Assembly: GCA_015501585.1 (NCBI GenBank) | Contig: JADNRY010000012.1 | Coordinates: 62,001 to 126,000 of the forward strand | Origin: Rhodocollybia butyracea | Taxonomy: Eukaryota; Basidiomycota; Agaricomycetes; Agaricales; Omphalotaceae | Length of the DNA stretch: 64,000 nt | Direction: 5' to 3' | Shown: positions 23,439-34,400 of the stretch, one piece after another | How the letters are laid out: each line of letters begins with the position of its first letter | How positions within the stretch are numbered: position 1 is the stretch's first letter | The notes under the pieces: generated by a model | Database searches by the model: none | What the model saw: only the letters and a program-made list of their open reading frames with translations | What the model was told of the DNA's origin: nothing | Made by a program: the position numbers and the translations under genes

Positions 23439-24602
23439 CTGTACTTAAATGCTACTTTTTACCAGGCATGTTGATCGGCTGGCCAATGGGAGGGCTACCT
23501 AAGCCAATGCGTTTTTCCAAAAATCAGCGGCTTGAAAATGTCTGCCCTCAGGCTTAGCCCTTTCTCTTGCCTCTCCTTATACTCTTGCCTCTCCTTACAG
23601 GCCAATTTCCTCCTTCACTTTACAGAGAATATTCATCTGTTCAAACTTCAGACGCGAAAGTCTCGCTGAGCTCTGGGATCACATGACCCTAGCAATGTAC
23701 ACTTATAAGTTAAAGTTATTTCAATTTGGTCAGGCCAGAGGACGAAGCTTGTCCTTGGCCTTCTCCTCGTACTCGTCCGAGTAGGTTCAGTCCCTTGGTG
23801 CTACTTTAGCTTATACCGGTACAGTTTTTGATGACAAAGAGGTATTTAGTGTTGGAGAGGAATTGACAACTTGAATTCTTCCAGGATGGCAGGAGCTCAG
23901 TGTCAGGATTCTCTGCGAGATAAATGGATGACCCAAGTTGACTTCATGGGAGTCTTACGGACTCCAACTCAGGAATGGCAAAAGTAAGAGAAGGCAAAAT
24001 GCTCAAGTTAGTTCACAGGTTAAACGGATCCTGAGGAAATGTAGCAGACACGGTCCCAGTGAATGCATATTTGTCTCTTCATCGACCACGAGTTCAATTG
24101 CACGGTATGATCAATCCTCTCCAACGCAAGAAACTCGCTGGCGCGTGGCATGATTGAAAGGCAATGGTCAATTGTGCACCCAAGTGTAATCCGTCCACCT
24201 CGGGAGGTGAGATGGATAGTCCCCGCTGTCGTTCCATGATAATCACAAGATTTTGCTCTTTCTCCATTACCGTAATTGAATTCTGTAGTACTGCTTCACA
24301 AAACCAATTTCCCCCAGGTATTTGGACTTTCATGTACGGTTCTCCATTTTCAATTAGAAAGATCCCGGAATTCCGACGTGTATTGGTGGTATGGCCAAAT
24401 AGACACACGATTGCGGGGAAAATTAAGAGCTGCATAGTAATATATTGGTTACTTCACTGCCATCTCCGGTAGAAGAAATGGCGTCCACTCCAGTGTCTCA
24501 AGTCTGCGCGCCTAATATCCCTCTCCTCGGGTCCTTTCACTCACAGGCAAGTGAATTAGAGCTGATTTTATTTTGGTTTCTAGATCGTAGACGAATGCTG
24601 CA
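23439..24602. other. Intergenic between GST and Tse2-like gene
   Basis: Contains a small direct repeat of CTCTTGCCTCTCCTTA near 23568-23600. An unrecognised minus-strand open frame (24094-24435) has a hydrophobic start and is listed separately. Confidence 0.4.
24094..24435 (-). CDS. Hypothetical protein, unsupported
   Basis: A 113-residue open frame on the minus strand, starting MQLLIFPAIVCLFGHTT with a hydrophobic N-terminus. It contains GEPYMKVQIPGGNWFCEAVL and ends IIPCN. No domain is recognised. It lies 170 bp downstream of the Tse2-like gene on the same strand. It is listed because the composition is protein-like and uninterrupted, but it could be chance. Confidence 0.25.
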   Translation of the reverse strand: MQLLIFPAIVCLFGHTTNTRRNSGIFLIENGEPYMKVQIPGGNWFCEAVLQNSITVMEKEQNLVIIMERQRGLSISPPEVDGLHLGAQLTIAFQSCHAPASFLRWRGLIIPCN

Positions 24603-25368
24603 TTATATTTCAAACGGAAACTCTTCGTCAAACCCTTCCTTGTCCAGCACTCTCCCATGGTCGTTTATAAACTCCGTCAATTCCTGATTTAGCGCTGGAG
24701 AAGGATAGAGGGTGATTAGGCTTAACGATATAAATGAATTCTACAGCATACCGTCAAGAGTCATAGGTTTTGTGCACTGGATTGAGAAGTGATCGGAATG
24801 TTCGTGTAGAATTACCAAGGACTCCGGGAGTTTAGTGCCTGATGAATGTTCGTCAGAACAGGATACTTTTCTGCGAAAGAGTCCACAAGCACCTTCAGGT
24901 ATCACATAGATTCGGATATTTGCACCGCGAAAGTTGCGGACCACTTCTTGGAATGTCGGTGAAAGTGGTTCTCGTAGCGAGCATCCATTGGGCCCTAATT
25001 CGGTATACAGATTTATTTCAACCGTCTATTGTGCTTTATTGCAGCTCACCAATAAAATTGGGCCCGTCGGCTGGAAGAACCTTGCCATCAACTGTCTTCA
25101 AGTCATAGCTAATTCGTCCCATCTCCTTTTGTTTTGCATAGTCTCGTAGATTGACATTAATACCAGACTGGACTCGAGCGAGATCAACGGGAACTTCGTC
25201 GGTGTAACGCGCTATAAGAGGTCGGGCTCGGGGCGTCTTTTTGGTAGGAGATGAAACAGCGCCACTAGCATATCTTATTGTTGGCGGGAGAGATGAGCGG
25301 AAGACGTTAAAACGAGAGCTAGCATTTGAATGAGAGAATGCTCGAGGAGCAACAGAGAAGAATGACAT
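24603..25368 (-). CDS. Tse2-like ADP-ribosyltransferase-fold protein
   Basis: Belongs by motif to the Tse2 ADP-ribosyltransferase toxin family (Pfam ADPRTs_Tse2), known as a bacterial type VI effector fold and also found in many fungi with unknown roles. The start at 25366-25368 opens a 40-residue Arg/Ser/Phe-rich segment (MSFFSVAPRAFSHS) that looks like a mitochondrial presequence. The core has GRISYDLKTVDGKVLPADGP, FQEVVRNFRGANIRIYVIPE and LVILHEHSDHFSIQC. Three introns are inferred: one between GPNFI and the second exon, a 54-nt one (GTGCTT to ATCAG near 24840-24893), and one at GTATGC near 24750. It ends EEFPFEI. Whether it is active cannot be told from the sequence. No partner immunity gene is evident. 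Confidence 0.65.
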
Positions 25369-25657
25369 GGCAGAAATTTTGAAAAAGAAAATTTGCGTCA
25401 TTCGATCAATCACGCAGATATCACGTGGAGACCTTGCGCGAGTTAATCGGAAAAAATGAGCGCAACAGCTGTAGCCTGTAGCACAAAGAAGCGGCACTAT
25501 AAGCTCAAATACATCACCCAAAAGAATACTGACGGGCTTGACATCATCCTATTACTTCCACGAGTACAAGTTCTCGTATATGGGATGAGGGGCACGAGGA
25601 AGTGGTCCTGGAAGTGGTATTTAATGTCAAGTTATAACTAAGGTTAACGCGTAGTCA

Positions 25658-26371
25658 ATATTGATAATCTGCGAAGATTCATGCACTTTTATGGGCACGT
25701 AGAGTTGGATTTCAAGCAGCGAAACTTAAACGTAAGGTCCCAGTTGTTCTGCCTGTGAAATCTACACTTACCCCTGAATCATTCTCACTATCCCTGGATG
25801 AGTACTGGATGAGATACCTGCCTCATTTATCATGGCAAGAGAAACCCATGTCAGATATCCAGCCTACAACGAAGATCTTCACAACGTGGAAAAGGAAATC
25901 CGAGTGGTCAAAGCGATGAATATTTGATGATGGAAGAATCATTAAGTGAACGTAAAATTTGTATGGAAAGGAGAGCCATATCTCAGATATCAAGCCCACA
26001 CCGAAGATGATCTACACAACGTGAAAAGGAAATCATCTTCGGTGTGGGCTTGATATATGAGATATGGCTCTCCTTTCCATACAAATTTTACGTTCACTTA
26101 ATGATTCTTCCATCATCAAATATTCATCGCTTTGACCACTCGGATTTCCTTTTCCACGTTGTGAAGATCTTCGTTGTAGGCTGGATATCTGACATGGGTT
26201 TCTCTTGCCATGATGAATGAGGCAGGTATCTCATCTAGGGATAATGAGAATTCAGGGGTAAGTGTAGATTTCACAGGCAGAACAACCGGGACCTTACGTT
26301 TAAGTTTTTCTGCTTGAAATCCAACCCCACGCGCCCATAAAAGTGCATGAATCTTCACAGATTATCAATAT
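25658..26371. repeat. Long near-perfect inverted repeat (palindrome)
   Basis: The left arm (about 25658-26011) and right arm (about 26032-26371) are reverse complements over about 340 bp with only scattered differences. They are separated by about 20 bp (CTACACAACGTGAAAAGGAA). The left arm has an extra 12-14 bp near 25800 (a GATGAG duplication) and a few substitutions. The outer ends read ATATTGATAATCTG and its complement. The arms contain the same units as the tandem repeats just to the right. It could be a foldback element, an inverted duplication or a hairpin-RNA source. Confidence 0.85.
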
Positions 26372-26745
26372 GCGATGAATATTTGATGAAGTAAGAATCC
26401 AAAAATTGTATGGAAAGGAAAACCATATCTCAGATACCAGACCTACACCGAAAGGAAAACCCATGTAAGCCTACACCGAAGATCTTCACAACATGAAAAA
26501 AGGGAATCCTAGTGGTCAAAGCGATGAATATTTGATGATGTAAGAATCTAGTGGATGCAAAATCTGTATGAAAAGGAAAAATCATACGCCAGATATTGAA
26601 CTTGCACCGAAAGGAAAACCCATATCTGAGGTATCAAGCCTACACCGAAGATCTTCGCAGCGTAAAAAGGGAAATCCGAGCGGTCAAAGCGATGAATATT
26701 TGATGATGTAAGAATCAAGCGGACACAAAATTTGTGTGCAAACTA
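26372..26745 (+). repeat. Diverged tandem repeats, about 150-170 bp unit
   Basis: At least two and a half copies of a unit beginning GATGAATATTTGATGATGTA (near 26373, 26524 and 26691). Each contains TATGGAAAGGAAAACCATAT-like, TACACCGAAGATCTTC and GGTCAAAGC segments. The same unit makes up the inner part of the neighbouring palindrome. Copies are clearly diverged, so this is an older array. Confidence 0.8.
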
Positions 26746-27179
26746 TACAACGAGACTTGGAAAGTAAGGAGGTACTGGTAACAATTCAGAGCGCTTGGAG
26801 TAATGGGATGCATAAGGACGCTGAAGCGCTACAGAGAGAGATTATATGCATAACAATGACAAAGGACTTGATGAGAAGTAGGCAAAGGCTAATATACAAA
26901 CAACAGGTATAGCAGGAAAGCAGGTTATACAGCGAGAAAAGCGATGAAAGCAACAAAACGTTCAAGTAATACGAGCATAGTGACATAGAGCGAATGGGAA
27001 TATTAAGGGTAACACAATTCACTGAGGACCCAACGCAGTCAGGTACCAAGTAGATTATACACACAATAACAGCAATGAAGGCAGTTCAAAACATATGGAA
27101 GGAAAGGAACACATGGAACGACAAAAAAGCTGAAGCGGAGAGAGAATTACATTGGAGACGTCAGAAAGTGGTCGAGAAA
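26746..27179. other. 3' flank of WOPR gene
   Basis: A-rich sequence with no gene recognised. Confidence 0.4.
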
Positions 27180-28534
27180 TTATGTTTCATTTTCCTCTTG
27201 CGTGGGAGCTGAAGCTGGCGGCGGTTGGGGATGCTGAGGAGGATGAGGGGCGGGGAGATATCCAGGATAGGACGACCAAGCATGAGAATATGGATATGGA
27301 GCACGTGGAGCAGGGTAACCGTAATAAGTCGGAGGAGGAACCGGGTAGGGAGGGCTGTTATAGGGAGCAGATGGTCCAGTAGGAAGTGGAAAGGTTCCTT
27401 GTTCGTATCCGGTAGCGGCAGTAGGAGGGTGATAGGGATACACAGGCTGCGGATGCGCATATCCAACTGGAAGAGCGTAGTGACCTGGATATTGGGGTTG
27501 GATATGCATACCGCCGGAACTAGAAGTGCTAGGTGCATTGGAATACGAGGGGCCAGAAGGCATGGTAGGAGTGGGGGTTTGAGAAGAAGAGCGCCGATCA
27601 TCCGGAGATTCTGGGGACTTACCATGCCTTCGCTGTTTTTTCGTGGTAGGTTCGGTGGAAGTGGATGGATAAGGTTCAAAGCGCTTAATCAGACGCTTTG
27701 TGTTATTTGCATCTGTAGCACGACCATCCGTGAGGAGCGGAAGGCCAGTCGATAGTGGAGAAGAGGTTGGTTCTACATCGTCGGCTTCGCCACGATACCG
27801 AGGTACACCATCCGGGCCGACCTCCACCTTTGGAGGATTTCGGAAGTGAGTTTTATCGAGGTACTCTGGGCTGATGTCCAATGAAGCCAGTTCAGGAAGA
27901 GACGATGGCGAACGCAGACGGCCATTCTCTACGTCTTCGATGCGGTAGTAGGAAATGAGATGCTGGGATACTCCGTTGATGTTCAAGGAGAACGTCTAGG
28001 AATGCAATCATGAATAAAAGCACAAGCGAACCAGAAATAATAACGTACCTTTTTCATAAGCCCGTCGGACTTGAATTTGTCGCTATTGGTAAGACTTCCC
28101 ACTAAAGACCGTTCACGAAGTTTATCAACCCCCGGTTGTTTAGTCGATTCGGTCTTGGGGCGACTAAGAGAATGATTTTCGGGCGATTGAGAGGCACTCG
28201 CATCTGCAGAATCGTCAGGCCCAGTGCCTTTGGGTCCAGGGCCCCGTTTCTCGGTTTCTCGATAGAGCAAGAAATTGCCGAGGATTCTACTTGGACTCCA
28301 GAAGAAGCCATCTGTCCAGCGTTTTATGCCACTTTCATCCTCATCAAAGACGAAGACCGAGCCAGAAGTAATCAATTTCCTCTCAGAATCTACGAGACGT
28401 CTTCTGACACGAGGAACAAGGCCTTGACGAGCAGCTTCAAGGATAAGAAGAGCATCCTGTGTGGTCTCTATCCAGCCAGTCCAAGGCGGTTCATTCCATG
28501 TAGTGGCCGGAGACTGCTGAGAAGCCGAGGACAT
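27180..28534 (-). CDS. WOPR (Gti1/Pac2) family transcription factor
   Basis: Master-regulator-type DNA-binding protein related to Wor1, Ryp1, Gti1 and Pac2, which control morphology, sporulation and virulence switches in fungi. Two exons: 28049-28534 and 27180-27995, with a 53-nt intron (GTACGT to CCTAG), total 433 residues. The first WOPR box is WTGWIETTQDALLILEAARQ, LVDSERKLITSGSVFVFDED and KRWTDGFFWSPSRILGNFLL. The second box reads KSDGLMKK joined to TFSLNINGVSQHLISYY. The rest is Pro/Tyr/Ser-rich with a low-complexity C-terminus (Pro, Gln, Tyr), probably an activation region. The residues for DNA contact in box 1 (the SGSVFVFDE and RWTDG blocks) are intact. The long empty upstream region suits a heavily regulated gene. 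Confidence 0.93.
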
Positions 28535-31456
28535 GGTAGGATGTAAGACGACGCCTGTTCATCGTCGAGCACATCGACAACGAAAACAGTAACAAAGATA
28601 CAGAGCCGGCAAGAGGATATACATAATTTCATTATTAGAGTTTGGGATCAACAAAATAAAGTTGCGTACCGCTCAATCTCGCGGAGAAAAAATTGAACAA
28701 AATGCTGAAAATTAAAGCTCCGAACCAACGTCTCGGCTCGTTCTTGCCCTAAACCTTGTTTACAAAATATTCTGAAATTCGGCTTGTTCTGGATTCCTTT
28801 GCGATGGCTCTTTGCCTTTTGTTTATTCGAAGGAGAGAAGCTTTGCAGGAAGAGGCTTTGTTGAACCAGGCGCCGTTGAGAATAGTGGATTAAGGTTTGA
28901 GCTTCTACTTACATAAGAAAAGTTCGGCTTTCACAGGCAGGCTTCAGTTCATAACTATCCTTCAATGAAGCTGGAAGAACTACGTGCTTTATCGTACTAT
29001 GGACATGCGCGAAGAGCCTCGAGTCCTTCGCTTTTCAAAACGCCTAATATTTCCGAATTTTCTTTCACAGTTGGCGGAGTCGGAGCTCGAAATCCTTAAC
29101 AAATGTATGACTGGACACCAAGCTATTGTACACTTGCAGGGGTTGGCCGCGTTGGCCCCCCCAACTTAACCTTGGCTGCCATTAGCAGCCTGACTTTCAA
29201 TAAACCCCCTGCTGAACCAATACCTCCCCAAGTCTAGATCGCGATCAAGGTTTGGCTTTCCTGATATTATCTCCACTGGTACTTGAACGAATCTCCGTCG
29301 GAAATATCATTCTACTGGTTGCAGTATATTGGCGCCCCAACCGTATAGTACGTTCATGATTTTCCCTGGTCCGTCGCTGAATGGAATGAACGCCTAGGGT
29401 TCAATAATGTTTTCCTATGAATTGGTGGATGGAACAGGTCAGTGGACTTTAATCTCTCGATGAGGAAGTGGATCTCACTCTTCCTTCATGCTTTGGAAAC
29501 ACGAGCTCTGGATAACCTCTCAGTGGTACCTCTAGCTCTTCCAGTAAAAGACCCAGACAATGGTCCGCCACGGAGCCGCGTCAAGTAGCAGACCGCAACT
29601 CGCGTAAGTATCGCATATATTCATCGTATATTTTTTTAGTGAGGTCTTCTTTTTCATATACTCTTTTTTTTACTCCTACAAAAAAAAAAGATTGGCTAAG
29701 AAGTTCTAGATTCAGATTTGGCCAAGTTCTAGCCGAGAAGCAAGTGAAGCTCTTCTTTTCAGCTGAGTGAAATTGGACGACGGTAAGTCTATGACCAAGA
29801 ATAAAAACGTTGTTGATAAGAAAGGAATCGCTGTATAAATTACCAGTCGCAGACCAAGACTGGCAGAATTGGCGCCTAAAATCTGGTGAACCTTGAATAT
29901 TGAACGGCGTTAAAGTTCTGAGCTTCGGCACTCCAGGCTTGAAACTCGAAGTTCGGCTTCTATATTCCTAAAATCCTTTTGACCTTGTTTCTCCTTGTTT
30001 CCTCTGGCATCTGTGTTCAGTTTTCTCATCTCGCAAACAAAATGTAGATATCTGGACATCTGCCACCAGTCGCGTGCTCATCTTTCTTTGACCTTTCATT
30101 TCCTTACTCCAAGCGCACCACGGTAGTGTCCTTTACTACTCGGTATCGAACCTGAACGGTACTTCATCTTTTATCACTCTGCTATCAAATCTCCGGTTTT
30201 GGGGCATCGATTCGGAAGCACGGTCTACTTTGTCCGCCTTACAGCCTATGGTGCAGCTTGAATTCAAAGTTTAGGAGGTGCCGGTGATAGACGGAATGGT
30301 TAGTGATATGTACCCGAAACATGTCTGTTTTTGCCAGCGCTTTCCTTGTGAAATTACCTGGATGGACAGGACCTGACAGTACCAGACAGTACCTTGTTCT
30401 TTGTTTCTATCTAGTGTGCTTGTTTTAAACTGTTCCTGGCATAGGGTCTCAAACCATCGACTCAATGAACACATATCTATCCTTGGACGGGTTTTATACG
30501 TATCATTTCTCAAAGTCCCAGTTTTTACGCCGCCGATTGAGGAACTTGTTAATGATCAGGCTATTTCTCGCTTTTTTTATATTCAGTCGAACCGCAGGAA
30601 CGGAGGGCGGCCGAATACCTCAGTGTCAAATGTCTTCGTTGATAACTGCGCTACCCATGGTACGTGCGTCACGTTCGCATCAATTCATCTTGGACCGTGG
30701 CTGATTCTCTCTATCCTTCTCTATCTCGTGTTTCCTCTGTTCTTCGTAGGTTTCTTCCCCCCTTTTTCCCAATAAGGACCCCTCAAACAACTTGGCACGT
30801 ACCTTCCAAGAAATACTTACAAGCGCGATCCAGATATGGTTCTACTTTTTCCAAATTCGACCTGCTTAGCGCTTATGCTACTATGTTTATAGTTTTGTTG
30901 TTCAACAGTCTCATCATGTCTAGTCTATTCAATCAACGGCATTAAGAGATGGACATGGTGAACATACCAGTATCTCTCGTTCCTGACTCTTCTCAGTTCC
31001 AGAACTACGCGAAAATGTTGTTCGAGAAGCGAGTCACTCCCAGAGATACCGGATCGCATGTCATTTCGTGCTTCACGAAAACGGTGTTAAGACCCGGCAC
31101 AAGGGTAAGTGCACTTTGCCTATAGTCTCGCAAGGAGCTATGTTTGTGACACTCTAATATTCAGCCTTTCAGGACCTACAAATCATTTCAACATATTCGC
31201 TCTTCTTGTATGGTAATTGTTTAGGTACACCAAGAAGGAGCGTTCCTTGTTCCTCCTCGGAATGAATTACTGTCTGAGTAGAAGCCGAAACAGAGCTTGA
31301 GTATAGCAAATCGTCTCGGCCAAAATACTTCACTCCTTTCCGCGGTTACAGGCCAGATGTAACCTCGACTGATCGACGATCATTGACTAGAAGTATAAAA
31401 GGTCGACGTGTCTCTCTTCCCTTCACTAGGCTAATTCTAGTGGGTCTACCTGCAGA
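28535..31456. other. 2.9 kb intergenic region between WOPR and glyoxal oxidase genes
   Basis: Lies between divergently transcribed genes. No exon with a domain is seen. Short open frames on both strands look accidental. It contains pyrimidine-rich tracts (30690-30780). It probably holds promoters for both genes. Confidence 0.5.
31394..31401 (+). promoter_or_regulatory. TATA box of glyoxal oxidase gene
   Basis: TATAAAAG lies 56 bp before the start codon, at typical TATA distance. Confidence 0.6.
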
Positions 31457-34400
31457 ATGCCACCCTTCAAAGCCTTCGCGTTGGCGATAGCGCTAACGTT
31501 CGCTCATGTACGCAACGCCTCGAATCTTCACCTTCTGAACTAACATCGCATTCGCGTCTTCTCTGCTCTAGTCAACTTTTGCCTCGACTACTCACACTCA
31601 TTCACTTCACGCCCATGCCGGTGGTCGACACCGTCGACAAGTTGCTCCTACAAAAGTAGCAAACTGGACGTCCGAAGGATGTTATACGTAAGTTGGACAC
31701 CGGTTTTCGCGTTCCCGTCGAATCCATCTGAAATCTTTTGTTCTTCTAGGGACAGTGTCAATGCTCGGACGTTGAACGGCGCAACGTTCGCTAATGGAAC
31801 TGGAATGACGATAGAGTTGTGTATTGCTTTTTGCAATACCAATAACTTCGTTCTTGCGGGAGTGGAATTCGGTTCTCAATGCTGTGCGTTTGATTGAACT
31901 GTGCTGGGCACTATCTCATAGCCATCAACACAGATTGTGATAACTTTATTCAAAACAATGCCACCACTGCTCCTGCAGCTGATTGTAACGAACCATGCGT
32001 CGGAAACGCCACTGAAAGTTGTGGTAAGTAGTTGTTCGCTATGATATGCGTGGGTCCATTTTGTTCATCATCCCTGTCTCAGGTGCGGCCAATTTCCTCA
32101 ACGTATACAGTTCGGGCAAAACCCCCCCTCCTCCTCCAGCTACCGTGCCTAAAGTCGGCAATTGGACATCCCTCGGCTGTTATAGGTGCGTGTGGGACCA
32201 AGCTCTTATCGTTATTGACATCGAGATATTAACTTCGAGACGTTATCTTCAGTGACGGTATCAATGGCCAGCGCACTCTTACGGTGGGAATGAACTTGGC
32301 CAATCCGACCAGTATAGAAGAATGTACAGCAAGCTGCTTCGCTGCCGGATATCGGTTTTCCGGGACCGAGTTCTCCACCCAGTGTTGTGAGTACTTCTTG
32401 TCCCAAGTCAACTATCCACACTGACAATCCCAGTCTGTGACACGGCTATCAACAATGGAGGTGCCCCTATACCGATTACAGACTGTAATATGGTGATTCT
32501 TTAGCCATGTTTCTGATAGAATCGGTACTAACGGGCTCCTAGGTATGCGCTGGCAATGCTTCTGAGGTTAGCAATTGCGAGCGCGGAACAAGATCTCAGT
32601 ACTAACGCTTCCTAGTTCTGTGGGGGACCAAACGCGCTCAATGTGAGGTGTTTTTTGTGATCATCTTCGATTATTCCGCTAATGGTATTCTTAGATGTAC
32701 AACTACACAGGCAACAACCTCCCTCCAATTTCTACAGGCGGAGCTGCCCCCCCGCCCGGGGCGGCTCCCGTCTTCCCGGTAACATCAGGACTTCCATCAT
32801 CTTGGTCCTACATTGGCTGCTATGTGTATGTTTTTCTCAACATCTTTCGAGCATCCCTCTCTCATTGACACTCAGCGATAATGTCGATGGCCGAGTCTTC
32901 CAGTTCGATGGAGACGGCCTTACGAATGCTACAGTCCAGTCATGCATTGGCCTCTGTATAAGTCAGAACTTCACCGTGGCCGGAATAGAATTCAGCGTCA
33001 GTTTTCAGATTACAAATCTAATCTCCTTTGGCTGATGTCTTTTGATTAGGATCAATGTTGTGAGTATGAATAGCAGATATCATTTCGCAAAATTTTTAAA
33101 GAAATCGATCTCCATAGTTTGTGGGGATGAACTAGTCAATGGTGCTGTCATTGCAGCTGACTCGACATGCGACATGGGGTGTGCCGGTAACGCAACGTCG
33201 GTCTGTCTCCCTGCATGTAGCGACTTTTTTTGACATTTGTTTCAGGGAGGCTTGTGGAGGGCCAAACCGACTGTAAGTGCCATGTCTGTTCTATAATGGA
33301 CTCAGCGCTGATCTGGCATATTCATACGTAGTTCTGTCTACTCTTCAATGAAAACTGTCACTGCTCTTCCTGTCCCTTCGGCGCAAACAACAAATTTGAC
33401 TGGGGGTTGGACATATGCCGGATGCTGGACGTTGGTAGATTTTAACTGCATTTGAAACATTTCTGACTGACTTTTTTCTAGGGATAATGCTGCCGGTACT
33501 AGGACATTACCGTGGCAGCTTTTCCTCACTTTGAATAACTCGGTGAATGCATGCACCACCCAATGTTCCGACTTTGGATACAATGCCGCCGGTATGGAAT
33601 TCAGCGATGAATGCTGTAAGTCCCACAAGATTCTATAAGTTGTTGATTGTCCTGAGTGCATCACATACAGACTGTGGAGATATAACGGACATTGCCCTCA
33701 ATCAGGCGACTCTTGTAGGTGGCCAATCTTATCATTAGTATGATGTCTCAATCGTGACAGGCCCCCGAAACTGATTGTAATATGGAATGCTCAGGAGACC
33801 CTATTCATCTCTGCGGAGGTTAGTGCGCTCTTCCTTTTGATATGTCAAGACTGTAAATATCACATACAGGTCCGTCGAGGCTCCAAATGTACACATGGAA
33901 CGTATCATCAACTGTTGAGCCCCTTTATGTGTTTAACCGGCCAGCGAACACAGGGTTCTACGAAGTGAGTTCAGTTTGTCCCCATATGCCCTTCATTCCT
34001 GATGCACTCTCCTAGTTCTTCGTCCCTGGGTATATGCTCCTCCGCTTATGTATATTTTGTTTCTCATAATTTTGTTACAGTGTTGTCGTTCCTTTGATCG
34101 CCACTCTTGGTATAAACAACAAGGTCACATTCCTGGAGAAACATGGTACTAGCGAGTAAGTCTTGTCTCTAAACTTCTTCTCGGTGAAGTTCATTGTTAC
34201 CTCCAGATTTGATAATTCCACGGGAGCATATGAACTCGACTTGAGCCTGGTATCGGACTTTAATGCCGCTTGGCGTACGATGCATCTTCAGACTGATGTA
34301 TTCTGCTCTGGAAGCGTCATCTTACCTGACATAGGCGGAAGACAAATCAATGTTGGAGGTACGATTGGAGCATAATATAATGAGGTTCGAGTCAAAGCTG

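Noticed and set aside
25658..26371. CRISPR-like or bacterial repeat array
   Set aside because: Units are too long and diverged, in a eukaryotic context, with an inverted arrangement and no short identical repeats with spacers.
27225..27755. Plus-strand open frame of 176 residues
   Set aside because: Antisense of the WOPR C-terminal low-complexity exon; Arg/Gly-rich composition is a by-product.
28984..30945. Several 60-120 residue open frames between the WOPR and glyoxal oxidase genes
   Set aside because: No domain, no consistent splice borders, and hits on both strands as expected by chance.
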